This document shows, piece after piece, positions 9,905 to 21,750 of a stretch of 64,000 nt of DNA. Both the position numbers and the translations under genes were made by a program. Source of the DNA: Primulina eburnea (lineage: Eukaryota; Streptophyta; Magnoliopsida; Lamiales; Gesneriaceae); the NCBI RefSeq assembly GCF_022965805.1, contig NC_133108.1, positions 36,095,361-36,159,360 of the forward strand. The letters run 5' to 3'. The stretch's first letter is position 1. The number at the start of each line of letters is the position of its first letter. Under the pieces are notes generated by a model. The model saw only the letters and a list, made by a program, of their open reading frames with translations, did not search any database and was not told where the DNA came from.

Positions 9905-11472
9905 TGATAAAGATAAAAATATATTAATTAAATGTTTTATAATATATATATATAGTTTTTGTTTTATTAAATGTTTAAATATTATATGTTTATAATAAAT
10001 TGTATAAAATATAAGTTGTTGTGTAATTATAAATTTTTACTATTTTTTACAGGTTAGATAAAACAAGAATAAACTTGGCGTTGCAAATGGGATTAAGATG
10101 ATTCTTGTATCTGTAGAAAGTTGATGTTAATATCTACAATATTGGTGGCAAGCATGAGATAAAAATCTTCTCACAAGTGGGATCAAATTAAGCAACAATT
10201 AAAGTTACCAAAGAAGTGGCAGTTTTACCATGCTCTAGTATTTTGACCATATCTCTCAAATTTCTTGGTCAAATGGTTAAAAAAAAAAACCACAATTCAA
10301 ACAACTCATATATCTACATGTTTGTTTTTATGTGGAGAAGAAAATTCAGATGGGAAGATTTTCAAAAGTGATGTGTATTAAAATATTAATTTCTTGGAAC
10401 ACCAATGAAGATTTATATGTAAAAAATAATATTTTATTCGTGATTGTCTCCCCAAATTTGGCTATAAATAGGGGTGCATTGTAATGTATTGAGATATCCC
10501 TCATTTTATGAACAAACATTTGAGTTCATAATATTTCTCTCTTTGTTTTTCTTTTATTTCTTCATTTAAATATAATTAGCATGTTAAATTCATATTCAAA
10601 GTTTTACACTTTGAATAATGAGTAGTTAACTTCCTAAAGTTGAGATGAAAAGGTGAAACTCTTAGCATGATAATAAAGTTACTAAAAGGTAAGAATCTAT
10701 GTTTTATATTATTTAATCATTATTTATTGTTTATGTTATATTTATTTCTTTAAGCATTTTTATACCCTACTTATAAGTGGGAGTTTTGATTTATCGTTGT
10801 TATATGTTACACTAAATTCTTGGAACCATTTAAATGTTAGTTTGATATTACCAACCATTTAAAATGGATGCCTTGATTTATTATATATGAATATATTATA
10901 ATATTAAATTATTGGAACCATTTAAATGTTTGTTTGGTTTTACCAACCATTTAAAGTGGGAACTTTGATTTACTATATATAAATATATCATAATATTAAT
11001 TTCTTGGTACCATTTAAATGTTAGTTTGGTTTGACCAGCCATTTAAAGTGGGAACCTTGATTTAGTGTTTAAAAATATATATATATATATATAGCACAAT
11101 AAATACTTTGACACATTTATAACTTTTGGTATATATTATATACTTATAAGATAATAATATATAACATAATATAAATATGATTATTTAATATGTTGGAACC
11201 ATTTTATTAAGTGGATTTCAATAATGTTCGTTAATGTTAACTTTATTAAAATACCAAGAGTGGATCCTTTAATCTCAACTACTTAATTAAAATTTGAACA
11301 TTAAAAATTACCAATTAAAGATTCAAACAACTGAAAAAAAATAAAAATATAAAGACATTGTAGTGGACTTGTAATTAACTTAGCTTCCATGTGGATACGA
11401 TATTCGGACTCACCGAATTATACTACTTGTGGACAACCTGCTCTTGGGAGTGCAACAATCAAAGTCGCAACA
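9905..11472 (+). repeat. Element H 5' LTR
   Basis: 1568 bp, very AT-rich, TG...CA ends. It carries a 92-bp tandem repeat (10820-11068). Its last 122 bp (11351-11472) match 14797-14918 with a few differences, which proves the LTR assignment although the 3' copy is only a stub. No gene inside. Confidence 0.9.
10820..11068. repeat. 92-bp tandem repeat, about 2.7 copies
   Basis: Copies begin with the motif tggaaccatttaaatg at 10821, 10913 and (as tggtaccatttaaatg) 11005, an exact 92-base period. Each includes accaaccatttaaa and ccttgattta-like ends. It is a sub-repeat of the H LTR. Confidence 0.9.
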
Positions 11473-11478
11473 AGTTTT

Positions 11479-11496
11479 TGACGCCGCTGCTGGGGA
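11479..11496 (+). other. Primer binding site of element H (tRNA-Asp type, mutated)
   Basis: TGACGCCGCTGCTGGGGA differs at three positions from TGGCGCCGTTGCCGGGGA found in C and F, which is complementary to the 3' end of plant tRNA-Asp. Athila elements typically use this primer. Confidence 0.8.
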
Positions 11497-11603
11497 AGTA
11501 TAATTTAATTTCAAGTCTATTTAATTTTGTTTTTAGTTTATTTTTCTTTATTTGAATTTTTATTGCTTTTGTGTGTTTTTATTCTTTTGCATTTGTATTT
11601 GCA

Positions 11604-13650
11604 TGAGCATTTGGTCACGTACACTTAGTGGTCGACTCATTCGAAATAACCCTGTATTTTTACAAAACATGGCGGAAGAACCCATCCAAGAAAATGAAGA
11701 TGAAATTCAATCTCAACATGATCATGATAGACGAAGAACACTTAGAGATCACATGAATCCTACACGTACTAGTGCACCTTCATGTCTAGTTTTTCTCCCT
11801 GATGCATCTCATTTCAATTTTACGCCTGGTATTATCCAACCTTTACCCAATTTTCATGGCTTAGATTCTGAAAATCCATACATGCATTTACGATAGTTTG
11901 AAGAAGTGTGCAACACATATAATGACCTAAATTGTAGCATGAACACCATTCGACTTAAGCTTTTTCTTTTGTCTTTAAAAGATAAAGCTAAAACTTGGCT
12001 ACAAAATCTTAGATCGGGATCCATTCGAACTTGGGATGAATTGCAACAACAATTTTTGAAAAAGTTTTTTCCATCTCATAGAACAAATTCTTTCAAAAGG
12101 CAAATCATCACTTTCACTCAAAAATAAGGAGAAACTTTTTATCAGTGTTGGGATAGATACAAAGAATTGCTTAATCTTTATCCACATCATGGTTTTGAAA
12201 TTTGGAGAGTTGTTTCTCAATTTTATGAAGGCTTAACACCTAAAGATAGGAAAATGGTTGAATTTATGTGTAATGGAACATTTGTAGATAAAGATCCAAA
12301 TGAGGCAATTGAGTATCTCGATTCATTAGCTGAAAATGCTTAAATTGGGACACTATAGGTACAATCGAACCATCAAGCAAGATTCAATCTCCCACATTTG
12401 GTGGAGGTATGTACACCCTCAAAGATGAACATGATCTCCAAGCTAGATTTACTTCTTTGGCAAGAAAAGTTGAGGCACTTGAATTGAAAAATAATGGTCA
12501 ATTAAAAGCTATTCAAGAAATTGCGTGTCACATCTGTGATACAAGTGATCATTCTACAAAAGATTGTCCCACTTTACCATCTTTTAAAGAATGTCTCCAT
12601 GAACAAGTCAATGTTTTGAACAATTTCAAAAGGCCAAATTTTGAACCATTTTCTCAAAATTACAATCCAGGTTGGCAAAATCATCCAAATTTTAGTTGGA
12701 GGAATGATAATACTGCACAATTTCCGCAACCACATTTTCAAAATCAACAAAATTTTCAAAATTATGCACCTTATGTTCCTCCACCTAAAAGGAATTTGGA
12801 AGATTTATTGAATTCTTTCATTGCAAAGCAAGAGTCTATCAATACTCAAAATGCTCAAACCATGACAGATTTGAAAGATACTCTTGCTAAATTTGCATAT
12901 GCACTTAATGTTCATGAAAAAGATAAATTTCCTTCACAACCACAGCCTAATCCCAAGGATCATCATTCACAAACTGGAACTTCTGGAACTCAACCGATGG
13001 ATCAGGTAAAATCTGTTATTACCCTTCGAAGTGGTAAGGTTGTGGAAAAATCCATTACTGAAACTTGTGAAGATGATGATAAATCAACTCCAAAGGGTAA
13101 GGATGTGGAACCCATAACTTGCGAAGAGGAGGTTCAACAGACAGTGTCACCACCATTCCCTCATGCATTGAAAAATACAAAAAAATCAAATTTGAATTCT
13201 GATATATATGATATTTTTAAACAAGTAAAAATTAATATTCCTTTATTAGATGCAATAAAACAGGTACCATCATATGCCAAATTTTTGAAAGACTTGTGCA
13301 CTGTGAAAAGAAAATTGAATGTGAAAAAGAAAGCATTTTTAGCCGAACAAGTAAGTGCAATCATTCAAAATAATAATACTTTGAAATACAAAGACCTTGG
13401 TTGTCCTATTATTTTATGTATTAGTAGAGAACGAAAGATTAAAACAACCTTGCTTGATCTTGGAGCTAGTGTGAATTTACTTTCATATTCAGTTTATCAA
13501 GAACTCAATCTAGGCAAGTTAAAATCTATTTCAGTAACACTTTTACTTGCCGATAGATCTGTTAAAGTGCCAAGAGGTATGGTAGAAGACGTATTGGTCC
13601 AAGTTGATAACAAGGAACCACCCGTTACCAGGATCAGAGAAAGAATTTGA
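11604..13650 (+). pseudogene. Element H gag and truncated protease
   Basis: Athila-type gag starting at ATG 11604 and passing TAG 11894-11896, TAA 12125-12127 and TAA 12341-12343 in one frame. A frameshift near 12350 leads into an open stretch from 12409. This second part has the knuckle CHICDTSDHSTKDC near 12525-12565, the block YNPGWQNHPNFSWRN, and the protease core LLDLGASVNLLSYSVYQEL near 13450-13500. Protease then breaks off after VEDVLVQVDN: the flap and C-terminal LGRPFLAT part seen in C is absent, and a TGA follows at 13648-13650. Gag would package RNA and protease would cleave the polyprotein; neither can be made whole here. Confidence 0.85.
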
Positions 13651-14773
13651 TGCAAAATATGAGAACAAAGACGAACCACCCATATTGGAGTTAAAACCCT
13701 TGCCAGAAGAATTGAAGTATGCATTTCTTGGAGAAGATGAAACATATCCAGTGGTAATTCTCCCAAACTAGAAAGTGATCAAGAAGGTAAATTAGTTGAT
13801 ATGCTTAAAAGACATAAAAATACAATTGGTTGGACACCAAAAGATCTCAAGGGCATTAATCCACTAATTTGCACTCACAAAATTCACTTAGAAGAAAATG
13901 CAAAAACATCTCAACAACCACAAAGGAGATTAAATCCACACATGAAAGATGTTGTGAAAACTGAAGTTCTCAAACTACTTGATGTTTGGATTATCTACCC
14001 TATTTCTGATAGTAAGTGGGTAAGCCCAACACAAGTAGTTCCAAAAAAATCTGGCATCACAGTGATAAAAAATGAAAAAGGTGAATTGTTAACAAGTCGA
14101 GTCCCATCTAGTTGGCGGATGTGTATTGATTATAGAAAATTAAATGACGCCACTAAAAGATCATTTTCCATTACTATTTTTGGATAAAATTTTAGAAAGA
14201 GTAGCCGGTCATCCATACTACTGTTTTCTTGATGGATATTCAGGTTATTATCAAATTCTCATTGCACTCGAAGATCAAGATAAAACTACATTCACATTTC
14301 TTTTTGGAACATTTGCATTTAGAAGGATGCCATTTGGATTATGCAATGCCCCAGCAACATTTCAAAGATGTATGCTAAGTATTTTCAGCGACATTGTTGA
14401 AAATTGTTTGGAGATTTTCATGGATGATTTAACTGTTTTTGGGAATACATTTGATAATTGTCTTGAAAATTTGGAAAAAGTTTTAAAAAGATGCGAGGAA
14501 AAATGTCTTATTTTAAATCGAGAAAAATGTTATTACATGATTACTTCTGGGATTGTTCTGGGACATGTCGTGTCATCTAATGGAATTGAAGTTGATAAAG
14601 TCAAAGTTGATGTCATTGCCAATTTACCCCCTCCAAAAACCATTAAAGAAATTCGTTCATTTTTGGGACATGCTGGATTTTATAGGAGGTTTATAAAGGA
14701 CTTTATAAGTTCAATCTCTATACCCATTTGTAACCTCGTAACAAAAGACACTGCATTTGAGTGGACTTGTAAT
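13651..14773 (+). pseudogene. Element H reverse transcriptase, frameshifted
   Basis: The protease-RT linker with LKPLPEELKYAFLGEDE begins near 13690 in a damaged frame. RT reads from 13801 (QPQRRLNPHMKDVV, WRMCIDYRKLNDAT) to a 1-base frameshift near 14155. It continues in another frame through the palm: FLDGYSGYYQI, FAFRRMPFGLCNAPATFQRC, and the catalytic FMDD near 14420. It runs on to [14 protein letters not shown] near 14660-14705, where RNase H should start. Instead it runs into a 53-bp duplication and the LTR stub. All catalytic RT motifs are visible but split over two frames. Confidence 0.87.
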
Positions 14774-14796
14774 TACCCATTTGTAACCTCTTAACA

Positions 14797-14918
14797 AAAG
14801 ACATTGTAGTGGACTTGTAATTACCTTAGCTTCCCTGTGGATACGATATTCGGACTCACTGAATTATACGACTTGTGGACAACCTGCTCTTGAGAGTGCA
14901 ACAATCAAAGTCGCAACA
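14797..14918 (+). repeat. Stub of element H 3' LTR
   Basis: The last 122 bp of the LTR, matching 11351-11472. Just before it, a 53-bp segment at 14721-14773 (starting tacccatttgtaacctc) is repeated from 14774 and leads into the stub. This marks the deletion junction. Confidence 0.88.
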
Positions 14919-16484
14919 CTGTGCGAGAAGCCAAGGGGAAGTCCAGAGAAGTTGGTGTATATGCGCGAGCTGTAGTACGCCGAGACAGTAGGTCTCACGC
15001 ATATGCGCGGCGATGGTGCGCGTATATGCGCGAGCTGCCGAGAAGAGAAGCGTTGGACAGAACTTTCGACGCATATGCACAGGCGTTGGGCGCGCATATG
15101 CACACGACATGCAGAATGAAAATAAGCCACTTCGTTTTGGAATGCTCGAGATATATATAACCTTCATCTTTCCTCTCTTAGTTCTTCAGCAGAAACGAGG
15201 AAAGCTTCCAAGAAATCTTCAAAGCTTTACCTTGCACTAGATTGACGGGGTTATCGAGATTGTGTTGTTATGCCGTCGAAACAACAGTAAATTGATATTG
15301 ATCAGATTCAGTATTGATTGAGATTGTATCGTTATGACATTGACATTGATTAGATTATGTCTTGATTTGAGTATTGATCAGAACAAGTCTTGAACTGAGT
15401 TGTATACTGATACAGTATATTTGATATTGTCATTGCCAGATTGAGTATTGACAGGCAGTAAGTTCGAGACGTCGACAAAGTCAAATGGACAGAATGAAAT
15501 GAAAGGTATAAATTGATGTTGATGCGGGATTGCACAACTCGAGCTAGATTTGACTTGAGTTTCCTAAAATCACATACTTCATCTTATTGCATTGATATTT
15601 GCAATTGATGTGATTGATATGCTTGTTCTATTGATTTATAGAAAGTGCGTATTAGACGACTATCTCATGACAGAGGTGCCAGATAGTGATGGAATCGTCA
15701 CTGGCCCATTGCACATTGTCACAGAGGTTTGGCAGGATATGCCAGGGCTGATATGCCTAGTTATTGGCTGATTCGCCAGGGCGGAAGTGCCCAGTCTGTG
15801 GCTGATTCGCCAAGACACCAGACGTTTGGTCGTATCGATATGCTGGGGAGTAGAGCAGCTCCTATCGCCGATATTCGATACGGAAAGGGCCAAAGTCCGT
15901 GAATAAGAATGTACCACCACCCCGATCGGGAGAGTAGGTGAGAGTTACGTTCTTATTCAGATCAGAATCCCTAGATTAGGACGAGTCGAGTCAGAGTCTA
16001 AGAGTCACATAGTTTGATTCAGAGTTTGTATTGATTTATGTTCTGATTTGATACATGTTATGACTATCTTTTTTATGCTTTTATACTTGTTAATTAATAT
16101 GAGATGCATGTATACTTGATTTATACTGAGAATATAATTATCACCGGAGTATCCGGCTGTTGTCTTATTTGTATATGTGCATGACAACAGGTGTGACAGG
16201 ATCAGGATCAGGAAGAGGGTGAGAGATTATAGTTAGCGTGGAGATACAGGCCCAGAAGTAGAATATGATTCAGCACTTGATGTGTAGCTGTTAAACCTAG
16301 TTAAGATAGAGACATGTAATACATGACTTGTACTTTGATATTGATATGTATATCAAATAGATACAATTACTTTTCCGCATTTGTATTTTAAAAAGAAAAA
16401 AATTTAGTCTCACTTTTCTTAATCGTTATATTTGACATTAATAATGATTAAGACATGAATTAGCGTCCGGGTCCCCACAACTTT

Positions 16485-18009
16485 TCTCGCTTGCCAAATC
16501 TGACAACGCCTCTGAAAGAAGAAATCTGCAGAAATACTCTGTCTTCTTGCTCAAACTCTAAAGGTCGACGTCGAATTTTTTGCATAATTGGTCTGTCTAT
16601 CCTGAGATATCATCCGAATAGAGAGGGGATCTGCACTTTTTGTCGTACAAAGCTTCAAATGGAGCCATCTCTATACTCGTCTGATAGCTATTGTTGTACG
16701 AGAATTCACAAAGTGGTAAGGAATCTTGCCAACTATTGCCAAAGTCTAGCACTACAGCTCTAAGCATATCCTCCAATGTTTGGATAGTCTTTTCTGATTG
16801 TCCGTCTGTCTGAGGATGATATACAGTACTCAGGTGTAATTTTGTACCTAGAGCTTGTTGCAAACTGTGCCAAAAGTGCGAAGTAAACCGAGGATCACGA
16901 TCTGATACGATGGACTTTGGCACGCCATGCAATCTAACCACCTCTCTGTCATAAATATCTGCCATCCGATCGTGTCTATACGTCATTCTGTATGAAATGA
17001 AACACGCTGATTTGGTCAATCTGTCAATAATGACCCAAATTGCATCACAACCTCGGGAGGATCGTGGTAGCTTCGTAACAAAATCCATGGAAATGTGATC
17101 TCATTTCCATTCTAGAATAACTAAGCTATGCAGTAGACCTCCTGGTTTCTTCTTTTCTTATTTCATCTGTTGGCAATTCAAAAATTTGGACACAAAATCT
17201 GCAATAGCTGATTTCATCTGTTTCCACCAAAATTGTTTCTTCAGATCATTGTATATCTTTCTTCCACCAGGATGAATACTAAAACGAATACAATGTGCTT
17301 TTGTCAAGATCTGTTGTTTCAAGTCTGAAACATCTGGCACAAAAAGACGATTATTCACATATAACACATTATCATGAACATGATATTCTGATTGATGCCC
17401 TGATCTGACCATCGCAATCGAATTCTGAATATTCTGATTGACTTTCTGTGTTTCTTTGATTCTTAACATTATCTCTGGTTCGACTTGAATGGTATAAAGT
17501 CTAAGAGGTTTACAATATGTCTCAAATACTAATCCAAAAAGACAACAATATTCAATCAAATTCGAAACATCAATCGTCGATAAGGATAAAGAACATACAT
17601 TTCGACTCAGTGCATCAGCTGCTGCATTTGATTTTCCTGGGTAATATTTGATTTCACAATCAAAATCTTTCAGCAAATCAAGCCATTTACGTTGCCTTAT
17701 ATTCAGTTCTGACTGTGAAAATAAATATTTCAAACTCTTGTGATCAGAATAAATTTCAAATTTCTAACCATATAGATAGTGTCGCCATAATTTCAATGCA
17801 AATACTATAGCAGTCAATTCAAGATCATGAATCAGATAGCAAGTCTCATGTGGTTTTAATTGTCTCGAGGCATAAGCAATAACATGTCCTCGCTGCATCA
17901 GAACACAACCTAATCCTCTGTGAGAAGCATCACAATAAACAACAAAATCACCAGTACCTGATGGGATAGTCAACAACCGAGCACTGGTTAATATCTTTTT
18001 CAACTCCAA
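16485..18009 (-). pseudogene. Element B RNase H and integrase, 5' part
   Basis: One minus-strand frame can be followed from 18009 to 16597. It begins with RNase H ([41 protein letters not shown]) and stops at TAG 17764-17766. It continues with [13 protein letters not shown] sequence, the [18 protein letters not shown] zinc region, TAA at 17158-17160, a TGA near 17102, and the integrase core. The core has DFVTKL, IVSDRDPRFTSHFW, and HPQTDGQSEKTIQ. The zinc-binding pair reads FLNC where A has CLNC, so one cysteine is lost. A deletion of about 100 bp after DDIS near 16600 removes a linker before the join to 2655 across element A. Confidence 0.87.
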
Positions 18010-18074
18010 AAAACTGGATTCACACGCTTCTGACCAAACAAAAGGGCATTCTTCTGGATTAACTGAGTAATCAG

Positions 18075-18656
18075 TTAAGCAATACTAGAGAAATCTTTGA
18101 TAAATCGTCGATAATAGCCCGCTAAACCCATGAAATTGTGTATCTCTAGCACTGATATCGGTCTAGGCCAATTGATCACAACCTCAACTTTACTAGGATC
18201 AACAGAAATACCATTTCCAGATATAATTTGCTCCAGAAATACAATTTGTTTCAACCAAAACTCACATTTTGATAGCTTTGCATACAGTTTCTCAGTTCTT
18301 AGAGTTTTCAATACAATTCTCAAATGCTCGACATGATCAATCAGATTCTTCGAATAAATCAGAATATCATCAATAAAGATAATCACAAAATCATCAAGAT
18401 ATTTCTGAAATATACGGTTCATCAAACCCATAAATACAGCTGGAACATTTGTTAAACCAAACGGCATGATGATAAACTCATAGTGGCCATATCTAGTTCT
18501 GAAAGCTGTCTTCGATATATCAGAATCTCTGACTCTCAACTGATGATATCCAGATCTCCGATCGATCTTGGAATAAACAGAAGAACCCTGCAACTGATCA
18601 AATAGGTCATCAATACGAGGCAAATGATATTTATTCTTTATCGTAGCCTTGTTCAT
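18075..18656 (-). pseudogene. Element B reverse transcriptase
   Basis: RT palm and thumb in a frame offset from the upstream part. A one-base deletion at about 18650, within the CIDYRQ block, causes the shift. Motifs in order: [54 protein letters not shown], the catalytic [10 protein letters not shown] near 18350, and [16 protein letters not shown] near 18100. The frame ends at TAA 18075-18077, short of RNase H. The catalytic aspartates are present but the protein cannot be translated continuously. Confidence 0.88.
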
Positions 18657-19684
18657 TGCCGATAATCAATGCAGAGTCTCATCGAACCGTCTTTCTTTCT
18701 GACAAACAGTACTAGAGTGCCCCAAGGAGAAACACTCCGTCTGATGTAACCCTTGGCCAGTAAATCCTCTAGCTGATCTTTCAATTCTTTCAGTTCAAAT
18801 GGTGCCATTCTGTCTGGAGTTTTAGAAATAGGTACAGTACTTGATATCAGTTCAATGCTGAAGTCTATTTCTCGGACTGGAGGCAAACCCAGAATCTCAT
18901 CTGGGAAGACGTCAGCAAACTCACATACTACTGGCAAATCTGCCAATGAAGGGCTCGACTTCAGTACATCTACTGAATACACAAGGAATCCCTCTGCTCC
19001 TTTATGCAATAATCGAGTCATAGACAAAGCAGATACTAAAGGAATTCGAGATCCGAAACCCTTGCCGTAAAGTTTCCATTCATCAGCCATTTCAGGTATG
19101 AATCTTATAATTTTCTGGAAACAATCTACGGTAGCTCTATACTTGGTCAGCATATCAATACCAATAATACAGTCAAAATCAGACAAACCGAGTACAATAC
19201 AATCTAACCCTATCTCATTACCATCATACTGTAGCATACAATGCTTAACAGAATTCAATGATATAAAACCTCTCCCCAAAGGTGAAGAGACATATACAAC
19301 AGCAGATAAAGACTCAACATGCAAAGCATGCATCAATGCAAATCGTTCAGAAATAAAAGTATGGGATGCACCCGTATCTATCAAGACATAAGCAGGGTAA
19401 CCACAAAGAGAACAGCTACCTGCAACTACATCATCAGGTGCTTCCTGGGCCTGTTCCTCGGTCAATGCAAACACTCTGGCCTGCTGTCTCGGAGGCTGGC
19501 TAACAGTCTGGCTTCCTCCTGGCCTCGGCTGTGACTGGGTAGATGGTGGCTGGAAAGAGTGAACAGAAGATGATCGTCTATCAGACTGAGCCACTGATCC
19601 AGATGATCCTGCTCCTTGGGATCGTTGAGAACCTCGCTGTGGACAAACTTTGGCAAAATGTCCCGGCTGTCGACAGATGTTGCA
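18653..19684 (-). pseudogene. Element B gag zinc knuckle, protease and RT start
   Basis: The minus-strand frame opens at 19684 with the knuckle [14 protein letters not shown] (CX2CX4HX4C), cut at its first residue by element F. A linker rich in S, Q and P follows. The aspartic protease has [17 protein letters not shown] near 19340-19400, then the connection domain [17 protein letters not shown] and the RT N-terminus [19 protein letters not shown]. It ends at TGA 18653-18655 because of the frameshift described for the RT. The gag capsid region is missing from this side of F. Confidence 0.88.
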
Positions 19685-20050
19685 TGATAGGTGTGGTTTT
19701 TACATGTTTTATTGCATTAGTTTGCACGTGTTTGCATTGTGCATGCGTGCATTTCATTTAAATTTTGTTTGTTTTAGAGTAAACATATGCATTTGATCAT
19801 GTTTCACTTGTGTGTGACAAATTTGCAGGAAAAATGACCGGAAAACCGAATCTGGAGCAAAGTGCGCAAGCCAAGAAGACAATGGCAAAAAGGCTGGCGT
19901 CCGAGCGGTAGAAATTTATCGTCCGGGCACGAGAGATGAATAGCTAAGATGATTTCCGGAAAGTATGGTGCTCGGGCAGTAATTTTCTACGGCCCGGGCG
20001 CGAGATTTATCTTCCGACGAGCCAACTTACAGAAGACTCGGTGCTCGGGC
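19685..20050 (+). repeat. Element F 5' LTR, first part
   Basis: Begins like the C LTR (TGATAGGnnnnGTTTTTACnTGTTTT). From 19893 it contains GC-rich hairpins of the type gagcggtagaaa / ttatcgtccgggc and gctcgggcagtaattttc / tacggcccgggc. The third hairpin is cut by D after gtgctcgggc. Together with 61383-62513 the LTR is about 1.5 kb, close to C's 1476 bp. Confidence 0.87.
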
Positions 20051-21436
20051 TGTAATGCTCGGGAATTTTTATCTGTTAATCTGCGATTATTGATTTATGA
20101 TTTGACGTGATTATGAAGGGGCCAACCGAGACACGAAATGAGGTTGCATGTGATGATGTATGTGCGAGGACAGTACCCCTCACGCATATGCGCGGCACTG
20201 ATGCGCGAGGCAGGCAGAGGAGGTGTGTTTTAAGATGTTAAGTCCAAAGAACCTCGCGCAAATGCACGAAAGAGGTGCACATATAAGCGCGAGATGTCGA
20301 AAAGGGAAATGCCGAGACCCGTAGGTCTCGCGCATATGCGCCTGAAGAGGTCGCGCATATGCGCGAGACGTGCTGAATGAAAAATAAGACACTTGTCCTT
20401 GACATGCAATATAAGTTAAAAACCTCTTCATTCCTTCATTCCATCAGCAAGAACCGAGAGAAAAGTTCAGAAACTTCTCAAGTTTTATCTTAGCTTGATT
20501 TTGTGCTTACGAGCGATCCGACCGTTCAATTATCGATCCGAGCTCAGATTTGTGATCCTCTTGTCATCGGCTACGAAAAGACGTAAGTTTTATTGATTTC
20601 CAACATGATCCGACCGTTGGAGGAATTTTGATATGCTTGAGAATATGTGTTCTTGAGTTTACGGTAAATGTATAATCGGAAACAGATTGAAGAAAAGATA
20701 CCGTATGTTATTGTTCTCATTTTCCAGCTTACATGGCATGAGTTTTACAGAATTTTGGGATTATGATATGCATATGATCATTGTTATGAATTGGTGATAT
20801 TGATCTTACGATGTTTAAGTTGTCGGTATAACAAGACTACGCCGTTATGCAGTCGAAATATATTGAGAATTAGTATTGAAGGTTACACACCTTACTTGAG
20901 TTGTATGTTGACATAGTGCATATCAAACATGCCATTTCAGATTGGTATTGAAGGTTTCGAAGATTGAGATTGATTTCATCCAACCAAACACCGAGAAAAA
21001 AAAAGTATAAATCAATGTTGAATCGGGAGATACGACTCGAGTCATATTGGACTGGAGTTTCCCTAAACCACATACTAGATTGTTTATGCTTTGAGGTGTT
21101 TATACTTTGTCGATTGAGTTGTAGAAATTTACTTGAGATAGCTGTTGTCGTGTTTGTATGTGTGCATGGCAACAAGTGGGACAAGATCAGTACGGAGAAG
21201 ATCTTGAACGAGTGAGGATTATGTGAATTGTAATTGAATAAATTTGTATGTGGATCATGTGTTGTAGACTTTACCTTTGATCTTGTATAATAAAGAAACT
21301 TAACTTGTTGTATGATTTTATACATGTTGGTTACTAATGCTTTGATATGACAATTTTTTTTATCACAATAATATAAATAATTGATCCGATTAGTCCCTAT
21401 GATTCAAGAAGATGAGTTAGCACGCGGGTCCCTACA
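20051..21436 (+). repeat. Element D 5' LTR
   Basis: 1386 bp against 1790 bp for the 3' copy. Relative to it about 350 bp near 21137 and about 70 bp near 21217 are missing. A GCGCATATGCGC-type palindrome array lies at about 20178-20370, with a possible TATA box (AATATAAG, 20408-20415) just downstream, the same layout as in A. Ends tccctaca at 21436. No gene. Confidence 0.92.
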
Positions 21437-21441
21437 ACAGG

Positions 21442-21453
21442 TGATATCAGAGC
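21442..21453 (+). other. Primer binding site of element D (mutated tRNA-iMet type)
   Basis: TGATATCAGAGC, one base different from TGGTATCAGAGC in A, E and G. The 300-bp leader to the gag start at 21751 shows no other feature. Confidence 0.82.
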
Positions 21454-21750
21454 TGTAGGTTCTGTAGACTGAAATAGAAGAGAGTGAGCGGAGTAGATTG
21501 AGTCTTTTTCCTTGCTTACTTATTAATACTAGCATGAGAATATTGTATTGCTCTTATACTTGTGTTCTATGCTAGCATGAAAGCATGTTTTATTGCTTTG
21601 AAAGTACATGTTTGTTTGATTTATTTAGTAATTGAAATGTGTACTGGTAAAGAATGAATCAGAACCGATTCTGGATCAGAAGTAAGATCATCAGAGGAGG
21701 ATTGAGACAGATTGAATATATTTGAGTACTAATCATTTTGATAATCAGAT

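Larger units (their letters stand above)
9905..14918 (+). mobile_element. Element H: internally deleted Athila-like Ty3/gypsy element
   Basis: Starts TGATAAAG and ends CGCAACA, with TSD CTGTG at 9900-9904 and 14919-14923 in A's 3' LTR. Contents: full 5' LTR, a mutated tRNA-Asp type primer site, gag, part of protease, reverse transcriptase, then an abrupt junction to the last 122 bp of the 3' LTR. RNase H, integrase, any ORF3 and most of the 3' LTR are missing. Since the TSD is intact, the deletion lies wholly within the element. Several stops and frameshifts are present. Confidence 0.93.
2656..16479 (+). mobile_element. Element A: decayed Tekay-like Ty3/gypsy element with two internal insertions
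   Basis: Both ends are clear: TGTAAGG at 2656 and CCCCACA at 16479, flanked by the 5-bp TSD ACTTT (2651-2655 and 16480-16484) in element B. Order: 5' LTR, tRNA-Met type primer site, gag, remnants of protease, reverse transcriptase and integrase, purine tract, 3' LTR. Its 3' LTR is split by an inverted-repeat composite (8405-9813) and by element H (9905-14918). Without those the element is about 7.4 kb, short for the lineage because RNase H and much of protease and RT are lost. Coding decay is heavy, so it is an old insertion. Confidence 0.93.
8262..16479 (+). repeat. Element A 3' LTR, split into three blocks
   Basis: Blocks: 8262-8404, 9814-9904 and 14919-16479. The first junction is the inverted-repeat composite (TSD ATGCG), the second is element H (TSD CTGTG). 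Both lie inside the palindrome array of this LTR. The last block continues the array (14940-15110), repeats the TATA box near 15153 and ends CCCCACA at 16479. It keeps about 420 bp (15545-15965) lost from the 5' LTR, including a GC-richer part with repeated ctgattcgcca, and lacks about 340 bp near 15240. No gene seen. Confidence 0.92.
1..19684 (-). mobile_element. Element B: Tekay-like Ty3/gypsy retrotransposon, outermost host element
   Basis: This is the oldest layer visible. It reads on the minus strand: gag zinc knuckle and protease near 19.6 kb, reverse transcriptase near 18.4 kb, RNase H and integrase from 18.0 to 16.5 kb. Integrase then resumes at 2655 and ends at 2301, followed by a purine tract and a 3' LTR. 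Element A (2656-16479) interrupts the integrase with a perfect TSD ACTTT, so the two halves join without loss. At 19684 the element is cut inside the gag zinc knuckle by the start of element F. Its own 5' LTR must lie beyond F, outside the window. Stops and frameshifts in every domain make it non-autonomous. The integrase tail resembling a Tekay-type chromodomain supports the lineage call; that is family knowledge, not a search result. Confidence 0.88.

Noticed and set aside
11552..11603. An upstream start for H gag at 11552
   Set aside because: The added residues are a hydrophobic low-complexity reading of a T-rich leader. The ATG at 11604 is the first that leads into gag-like sequence.
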